DNA of 13,204 bases from Symbiodinium natans (taxonomy: Eukaryota; Sar; Dinophyceae; Suessiales; Symbiodiniaceae): contig CAJNDS010000740.1 of assembly GCA_905221605.1 (NCBI GenBank), forward strand, positions 64,001 through 77,204. The letters run 5' to 3'. Made by a program: the position numbers and the translations under genes. A model generated the notes under the pieces. That model saw only the letters and a program-made list of their open reading frames with translations, was not told the origin of the DNA and did not search any database. This document shows positions 8,404-13,204 of the stretch, one piece after another (position 1 is the first letter of the stretch; each line of letters starts with the position of its first letter).

Positions 8404-8522
8404 CCCTAAACCCTAAACCCTAAACCCTAAACCCTAAACCCTAAACCCTAAACCCTAAACCCTAAACCCTAAACCCTAAACCCTAAACCCTAAACCCTAA
8501 ACCCTAAACCCTAAACCCTAAA
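8404..8522 (-). repeat. Perfect interstitial telomeric array, C-strand, 17 units
   Basis: CCCTAAA is repeated 17 times without error. Its G-rich strand is the minus strand, so it faces the arrays at 6928-7047 and 7355-7469. Confidence 0.97.
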
Positions 8523-8536
8523 CAGGGCATGTTCGG

Positions 8537-8742
8537 GTTTTAGGATGTTCGAGGGCTTTGGGGATGTCCCGGCTAGAAGGGTTTAGGGGTTTAGGGCTTT
8601 AAGGTTACGGCTGTAGGGTGTTGGAACTGAGGGCTTAAGGATTTAGGGGTTGACCATATCGGGTTCTAGGGTTTAGGGCCTAAAGGCTTGGGGTGTAAGG
8701 CTGTTAGGGTTTAGGGTCAAGGTTTCGAAGGTTTGGTTTGGT
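8537..8742 (+). repeat. Degraded telomeric repeats, G-strand
   Basis: Many altered units (GTTTAGGGG, GGGCTTTAAGG, GTTTAGGGCC) are spaced through 200 bp and end in a GGTTT-type run at 8731-8750. They look like an old array decayed by substitutions and indels. Confidence 0.8.
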
Positions 8743-8878
8743 TTGGTTTCGGGTTCGGCTAAGCTACCTTGCAGACCCTAAACCGTCAAATCCGAATCCT
8801 GAAGCCTGCCCAAAAAGGCACCAAGCCAAATGGTCTAGAACAGGCTGGGTATGGGCCCCTAAATCCTCAGCCCTACAG

Positions 8879-8948
8879 GAAGCAGATCCTATCCGTGGCC
8901 TTCACCGGATGGCATCAACACCACCGAATCTCACAGGCCCTGTGTGAA
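8879..8948 (+). CDS. Candidate exon 'vi': Sfi1-like centrin-binding repeat
   Basis: After CCCTACAG (AG at 8877-8878) the frame reads KQILSVAFTGWHQHHRISQA then LCE. It fits I-L-x3-F-x2-W well, with SVA-F-TG-W spaced exactly as in island iii (AVA-T-GA-W). A GTTCAG donor follows GAA at 8949, giving about 70 nt; in-frame TAA lies at 8958. His follows Trp where Lys or Arg is usual. The splice sites and the link to the other islands are inferred. Confidence 0.42.
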
Positions 8949-9028
8949 GTTCAGGGTTAATCTAGGGCGGAACTTGTGTTTTTGTGTTGTTGCGGCCGGC
9001 CGCGACGACAGCGACAAAGAAAAAAATG

Positions 9029-9039
9029 CCCCCCCCCCC
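9029..9039. repeat. C homopolymer, 11 nt
   Basis: This C run lies just upstream of the minisatellite that starts at 9098. Confidence 0.9.
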
Positions 9040-9097
9040 TGTCGTTGGCCGCCGAGTAAGTGAGCGAGCGCAGCCTGTGGCGACAGCAAAAGACCGC

Positions 9098-9358
9098 GCC
9101 CCGCAGCAACGCAAAAAGAATGCACCCCGCAGCAATAGCAAAAAAAGGCGCCCCGCAGGAACAGCAACAAAAGAAAGTGCCCCGCAGCGACAGTGAACAC
9201 AACAAGGTGCCCCGAAGCAACAGCAAAAAGAGCGTATCCCGCAGCAACAGCAAACGAAAAGAGCCCCGCAGCAACAGCAACAGAAAATGCGTGCCCCCCA
9301 GCAGCAGTGAAAAACACAACGTGCCCCGCAGCAACAACAAGAAAAGCGACCCGCAGCA
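9098..9358 (+). repeat. Variable 24-30-bp minisatellite with a four-unit higher-order pattern
   Basis: About ten units begin GCCCCGCAGCAACAGCAA and differ in their A-rich ends. Unit lengths from 9098 are about 24, 28, 29, 30, 28, 26, 30, 30 and 26 nt, plus a partial unit. Units 4 and 8 share CAGTGAA-ACACAA, units 3 and 7 share CAACAGCAACA, so the array appears built by duplicating a block of four units (about 111-114 bp). Several frames on both strands stay open through it because the unit lacks stops. One plus frame (9060-9629) gives Arg-Ser-Asn-Ser-rich text; the minus frames give Leu/Cys-rich text. I treat these as by-products. Confidence 0.88.
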
Positions 9359-9383
9359 ACACACACACACACACACACACACA
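9359..9383. repeat. (AC)n microsatellite, about 25 nt
   Basis: Uninterrupted AC dinucleotides arise directly from the last minisatellite unit (GCAACAC). Confidence 0.95.
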
Positions 9384-9407
9384 AAACAAATTATTGTAAA
9401 AAGGAAC

Positions 9408-9420
9408 ACCCCCCCCCCCC
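9408..9420. repeat. C homopolymer, 13 nt
   Basis: This pyrimidine run is followed at once by AAG and the open island at 9424. It could act as a polypyrimidine tract. Confidence 0.9.
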
Positions 9421-9423
9421 AAG

Positions 9424-9480
9424 AAAGCATCGAAAAAGCACACTCTTGCTGGTCAAGGGTGATGCGATGGGAGGAGACTG
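9424..9480 (+). CDS. Possible exon 'vii' with Sfi1-like core (weak)
   Basis: After the C13 run and AAG the frame reads ESIEKAHSCWSRVMRWEETD. The Ala-x-x-small-Trp spacing (A-H-S-C-W) is the same as in the stronger islands, with His in the F/L position and Ser after Trp. GT donors near 9449 or further on are possible; the end is approximate. It is weaker than islands i, iii, vi, viii and ix. Confidence 0.27.
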
Positions 9481-9890
9481 ATTCTCAGGCTTTGTTCTCC
9501 AACCCTCTTGGCACAGAGGGTTTTGCCTCGGCTCGGACAGGCGGACGATCGGAGCTGTTGGGAGGGGTTTGCATGTTGGTCGTACGCTTCCCTTCTTTTC
9601 AGTTTCCGAGCCCTCAGTTTCTCCGCTAAATTATCCGTAACCCTGTTGAGTGTCGGGCTACAAGGCCCATGTCATGTTGAAGTTGCGAAAGATGAGCCTG
9701 CTCGACTCAGGATGCAAGTGGCCGGACAGGCACCCCAATTCTGCAACCAGCCGAAGAGAGTCCCAGGCACGGCTGACATGAACTTGCCAAATCCGGTTGG
9801 CAGTTAACGTTGCTTAGCACGAGTACGCTCTGCCGAAAGTTCGTCAGCCTTGGCAGAGTCTTCATGGGTAGTTAAGAGCTACACAAAAAG
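9481..9890. other. Putative intron or spacer
   Basis: No domain is recognised. A plus frame (9508-9807) is open but featureless. LLDSG in another frame (9698-9712) is discussed and rejected as a protease motif. Confidence 0.5.
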
Positions 9891-9961
9891 GTGCAAAGCA
9901 GCCTTCAGTGGCTGGCGTATGTGCCTAAGAGCTGCTTCTGCTGTGCAGGAGTGCGGTCTGC
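9891..9961 (+). CDS. Candidate exon 'viii': Sfi1-like centrin-binding repeat
   Basis: After ACAAAAAG (AG at 9889-9890) the frame reads CKAAFSGWRMCLRAASAVQE then CGL. It has the AA-F-SG-W-R core with Arg after Trp, as in the consensus, although LL is replaced by Arg-Cys. A good GTGAGG donor lies at 9962, giving a 71-nt exon ending in phase 1. The frame stays open to 10086 but becomes Gly/Arg-rich after the donor. Boundaries are predicted only. Confidence 0.42.
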
Positions 9962-10164
9962 GTGAGGGCACTCGGCTCTGGTGGGGAGGAGGAAGACGAG
10001 GCTCTATATCCAAAGCTGCACATGCAAAGCTGCGCTTTTGTTGGCCAGGTGTGTGTCCTGCTGTAGGAGGGCACCATCCTAAGTAACAAGTATTGGTGCC
10101 AACACCGGCATTGTCTTGCATCCGTTGCCGGCAGCAGAGGAGCGTGAGAAGAAACGTTCCTCAG

Positions 10165-10257
10165 CGCAGCCGCCAACGCCAGCGAAGCTTGGCCATAGCA
10201 TTCGGGAGTTTTGTGCGGTCAGCATGCAAGCACAGGCCATCTCGCTCGCGTCGACTG
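10165..10257 (+). CDS. Candidate exon 'ix': Sfi1-like repeat
   Basis: The acceptor GTTCCTCAG (ends 10164) and donor GTAGAA (10258) enclose exactly 31 codons in phase 0. They read RSRQRQR, then SLAIAFGSFVRSACKHR, then PSRSRRL. The core L-x3-F-x2-F fits with Phe for Trp, flanked by basic helices as is usual for centrin-binding repeats. About 19 of 31 codons end in G or C. The whole-codon length and paired splice signals support an exon, but no transcript evidence is available. Confidence 0.42.
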
Positions 10258-11547
10258 GTAGAAATACGCTGGGGGATCACACTTTATGGAGTCACGTTGA
10301 ATCGAAGGTTCTTGTTTTCCACTCATGGAGTGCAACCACAATGAAGGGGAACTTGGGTCTTTGAACGGTTGTTCTTTTCGATGGCAACAAGTGTCTCCTG
10401 GGGATTTGCTGCCAACAGGCACTCCAGAATGCCACAACAAGTGTTTAAAAACTGTTTGGCGCATCGAGTATGAGTCCTTTTACATGTGTGCAACGTCTGA
10501 CTAACAAGCACTTTCAGGTTTGGGCATGATCATGACAGGATATGATGGTTGATGATGTGTGGGAGCCTGATCGCAATATATCGACGACGTGGACAAGGAG
10601 AACGTAATACACGATGGGTGACGATGATGCGAGGTATCTCTAATATTTGGAGGTGATGGCGATCTGCTCTAATATCTCATGTTTCAATCATGTCCGTGCG
10701 AGAGTCAGACGTGTACAGTCTTTGTTTGTTGAAGTTTGAGTCTGAGCATGGCAATGACCGCAGCGCTTGCCTGCTCAAGAGCGCTCTTGAAGCATTTGTG
10801 TAGAAAAGAGTTCTTTTGCCCCTCGCTGTATAGTCCCCTAACCTCGCTCTGTGCTCCGCTAATACTGGTAAGCCATAAGGGAAACCTAGGCGCCAGGGGA
10901 GGTGGAACCGGAGAGCATAAGGTGGCGACTGGTAGACACCATAAGGGAAACCTAGGTGATATCGGTCAATACGCTTGTGCACCCCTCAGGTCTTGCAAGC
11001 CTGAGTATCCTCTTGCATTCGCGGTGCAAGGGTGGTCTTCTGTTGGGAAAGGAGTTGCTCCCGGACCTGACCCGTTGATAGGGATACTATCACCTGGACG
11101 ACAACATTTACACCTACACCTGTTTATAGCGATTCTCCTTCCAGCCCTGAGCTAATACCTGTTGGCGCGGGCAACATTTCTTGAATAGTTTGTCTATTCC
11201 ACCACCTCTTGCAAAAACTTCCAATAACACCTCATCAGCGCCCAGCAGACATCCTGACTTTTGAGCTCTCACGTCTTGAGGCCCACGTGCAGCGTCCATA
11301 GTGGGATTTACCATGTGCTGCTGTATGTCTGCCGCCGATGTGCATGTGTTTTCCGGGAGCGTCGGCAAAGGGGGGTGATAGACTGTTGCGGGCTGATGCT
11401 GATGTGAGTTAGGTCCACTCTTTGTAAGGACAAGTGCTGATGGTCAGCATCCACTGTGCAAGGCGGACTTCCGCGGGCTGATGGGAAACATTCAGCACTC
11501 AATTCCTGAGTTGACTTCACAAGCACTTCTGGACTTTCAGGGGGAGA
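10258..11547. other. Spacer with no clear gene; two weak repeat-like islands
   Basis: I recognise no gene. Two plus-strand islands resemble the repeat core only loosely. At about 10748-10800, AMTAALACSRALLKHLCRK has Ser where Trp belongs. At 11000-11041, PLAFAVQGWSSVG fits L-x3-V-x2-W and is followed by a possible GTTGGG donor. Also present are a 10-bp palindrome (10525-10534), an 18-nt direct repeat (10873 and 10939), and an inverted repeat TGATAG/CTATCA near 11077-11093. Confidence 0.45.
10873..10956. repeat. 18-nt direct repeat pair, 66 bp apart
   Basis: CCATAAGGGAAACCTAGG occurs exactly at 10873-10890 and 10939-10956. A third partial match (GCATAAGG) lies between them. Confidence 0.9.
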
Positions 11548-11585
11548 TGTTAGGAACGGTTGAACGAGTTTTGCAGGGATTTAGC

Positions 11586-11804
11586 ATGGAATCAGAACCA
11601 TTCAATGTCCAGATGCAAGTTGCGTCCACGTGTTTTTCTTCTTCGAATCCTATTCCGGACGGGTTCACCAAAGGTCTAGAATCAACGCCACGGAAACTTT
11701 CAACGGCTTTAAAGAGCTGTGGTGTCTGGTGGCTGTGGTCCTCTTGCTTGCACATGTTATCTCACCAGTCAACGGGCTTCAGACTCAAGAATTTCCGGGG
11801 ATGA
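11586..11804 (+). pseudogene. Likely C-terminal tail of copia RNase H, copy A
   Basis: The frame opens at ATG 11586 and contains NPIPDGFTKGLES then TPRKLSTALKSCGV. Copia RNase H domains end with a stretch of the form (A)D-x-F-T-K-x-L followed by a Lys/Leu-rich helix and Gly-Val. Here Pro replaces the usual Ala before Asp. Only the last tens of residues are present; no reverse transcriptase or RNase H active site lies upstream. The frame ends at 11804. The match is a short motif seen by eye, so the family call is moderate. Confidence 0.45.
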
Positions 11805-11852
11805 TATATCTCCGTACCCAAGAAGCTGCTGAGACCCCCAAAAAGCAAACAC

Positions 11853-11858
<6 letters not shown>

Positions 11859-11934
<76 letters not shown>
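11859..11934. repeat. (AG)n microsatellite in copy A, 38 units
   Basis: Perfect AG dinucleotides run for 76 nt, then an imperfect GA-rich tail continues to about 11969. Frames through it give Arg-Glu or Leu-Ser runs and are not genes. Confidence 0.97.
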
Positions 11935-11941
<7 letters not shown>

Positions 11942-11969
11942 CAGCGAGAGAGCGAGTGAGAGCGAGAGG

Positions 11970-12721
11970 AACCCTAGCTTTGAAAGCCTCTTCTTGCAGG
12001 TCCTGGCGTGCTGCGTGCTGATGGGGCTTTGGCTCTGCCAGGCCGGGTTGCTCAAACACTTTTCAAGCCTGTCAGCCCTAAACCCTAGAAGCCTCTTCGG
12101 GCCGTAGGCCGTAAGCCCTAATGGGGGCTTCGGGCTCCGGGGTTTGCAGAACACCCTGCTCCATTTATGGTGCGCCGCCCCCCGCCCAACTCCCCCTCCC
12201 CCCCACCCACCCTCCTTTTCTTGCATATTCATGTTTTTGTGTTAATGCTTCATTGGAAAGGCAAGAGGAGGGGCACACAACATGCCCTGCCATCGTTCCT
12301 TCCAACATCGTTTGCCGAGGTCATTGCCTAAAAATAGTTGCCATACGTTTAAGTGTCTGGAGGACGGCCTGTCACAAGTGGCTTTGGTCAGGTTGAGATT
12401 CGGCAACCCCATCCCTTGCTGTTCAGGCATCGCAGGAAACTCCGGAGACGACTCTACAGGCCAGCAGCCAGAGTGTGAGCAGGAGGATGTGCTGAGATCG
12501 ACACGTTTGGATGAGGGAAGATCAATCCCATCTCACCCGATTGATGTCTTGAACTCAACCTGCATCGGCCTGCATCGACCTGCATCCGTCTGCGTCGTCA
12601 CATCGTCGCATCAGGATGCGCGATCACTGGGCCATTGGCGTAGGGCGGTGGGCGTTCTCGCCGGGTGCCCAGAGAGAGCGCGTGAGCCAGACTTCCGACT
12701 TCTTTCCTTGGGATAAACCAG
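11970..12721. other. Spacer between repeat copies, no recognised gene
   Basis: A short degraded telomeric motif lies near 12075-12120. C-rich homopolymer runs occur at 12177-12215. Open frames (for example 12282-12716 on the plus strand) have no recognisable domain. If copies A and B are the ends of a tandem unit, this is the rest of unit A. Confidence 0.55.
12559..12598 (+). repeat. 10-bp tandem repeat, four units
   Basis: CCTGCATCGG, CCTGCATCGA, CCTGCATCCG and TCTGCGTCGT follow one another, each changed by one to three bases. Confidence 0.8.
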
Positions 12722-12765
12722 TGTTAGGAATGGTTGAACTAGTTTGCGAGGGATGTACCGGTAGC

Positions 12766-12978
12766 ATGGAATCAGAACATGTCCAGATGCAAGTTGCGTC
12801 CACGTGTTGTTCTTCTTCGAATCCTATTCCGGACGGGTTCACCAAAGGTCTAGAATCAACGCCACGGAAACTTTCAACGGCTTTAAAGAGCTGTGGTGTC
12901 TGGTGGCTGTGGTCCTCTTGCTTGCACATGTTATCTCACCAGTCAACGGGCTTCAGACTCAAGAATTTCCGGGGATGA
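12766..12978 (+). pseudogene. Likely C-terminal tail of copia RNase H, copy B
   Basis: This is the same frame as copy A with MESEHVQMQVASTC, then the D-G-F-T-K-G-L motif and Leu/Lys helix. It differs from copy A by losing two residues after MESE and by one Phe to Cys change. Both copies stop at the same codon. As in copy A, only the domain tail is present, so it is a fragment. Confidence 0.45.
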
Positions 12979-13026
12979 TATATCTCCGTACCCAAGAAGC
13001 TGCTGAGACCCCCAAAAAGCAAACAC

Positions 13027-13204
<178 letters not shown>

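Larger units (their letters stand above)
11548..11934 (+). repeat. Repeat copy A (paired with 12722 on)
   Basis: Copy A begins TGTTAGGAA and matches the segment starting at 12722 at a constant offset of 1174 bp. From 11605 to the AG tract (about 254 bp) I find one mismatch (T at 11635, G at 12809). The first 57 bp are more diverged and contain two opposite 6-bp indels. Sequence upstream of 11548 does not match sequence upstream of 12722, so this is a true edge. Just before the edge lies GGGGGAGA (11540-11547), like a retrotransposon polypurine tract. It could be an LTR or the start of a tandemly duplicated unit. Confidence 0.9.

Noticed and set aside
8931-9443. Minus-strand open frames of 140-170 codons, Leu/Cys/Gly-rich
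   Set aside because: They are read-through of the stop-free minisatellite and AC tract in three frames, with no domain.
9060-9629. 189-codon plus-strand open frame, Arg/Ser/Asn-rich, like an SR protein
   Set aside because: The composition is dictated by the minisatellite unit; units vary in length by non-multiples of three, so no frame is maintained by selection. Only the island at 9424 is kept as a weak candidate.
9692-9714. SLLDSGC in one plus frame, resembling the retroviral-type aspartic protease active site
   Set aside because: Only five or six residues fit; what follows (KWPDRHP) does not resemble a protease, and no flap or neighbouring pol domain is present.
11630-11959. Open frame ending in a long Arg-Glu run
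   Set aside because: The run is the AG microsatellite; its complement gives Leu-Ser. The hydrophobic stretch before it overlaps the better RNase H-like frame.

Overview
The window looks like nuclear DNA of an intron-rich, gene-poor protist, most likely a dinoflagellate (Symbiodiniaceae-like). This is an inference from four things. TTTAGGG-type telomeric repeats occur as perfect arrays and as degraded copies almost everywhere. A Ty1/copia integrase fragment has the flavour seen in dinoflagellate elements. Long stretches carry simple repeats. A few short islands with GC-rich third codon positions look like small exons. Plants, green algae and chromerids also use TTTAGGG, so the assignment is not secure.

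Layout. 1-3425: no recognisable gene apart from one possible small exon near 2059-2109; degraded telomeric motifs, G/C homopolymers and a TG microsatellite. 3470-4512 (minus): a broken copia pol fragment covering the integrase core and the segment after it, with frameshifts, an internal stop and a lost catalytic Asp; a possible linker remnant reaches about 4825. 4826-5900: spacer with degraded telomeric repeats. 5900-10260 (plus): short open islands separated by telomere-repeat-rich DNA. Several encode the pattern L-L-x3-F/L-x2-W/F-(K/R), which is the core of Sfi1-type centrin-binding repeats. I read these as exons of one long plus-strand gene, intact or decayed, with roughly one repeat per exon. 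6928-8522: three near-equal perfect telomeric arrays (two G-strand, one C-strand) in the facing geometry of an end-to-end telomere fusion. 8066-8162 and 9098-9358: minisatellites. 11548-11934 and 12722-13204: two copies of a repeat offset by exactly 1174 bp, each carrying what looks like the tail of a copia RNase H and each running into a long AG microsatellite; the second reaches the window end.

How it fits together. The best-supported coding object is the dead copia fragment, antisense to the candidate gene. The most interesting object is that candidate gene: a protein of Sfi1-like helical repeats that would bind centrin in basal-body or striated-fibre structures. Its putative introns are packed with TTTAGGG repeats, which themselves supply GT and AG splice dinucleotides. 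No rRNA, tRNA, CRISPR array or complete mobile element was seen. All exon boundaries are predicted by eye and have no transcript support here.
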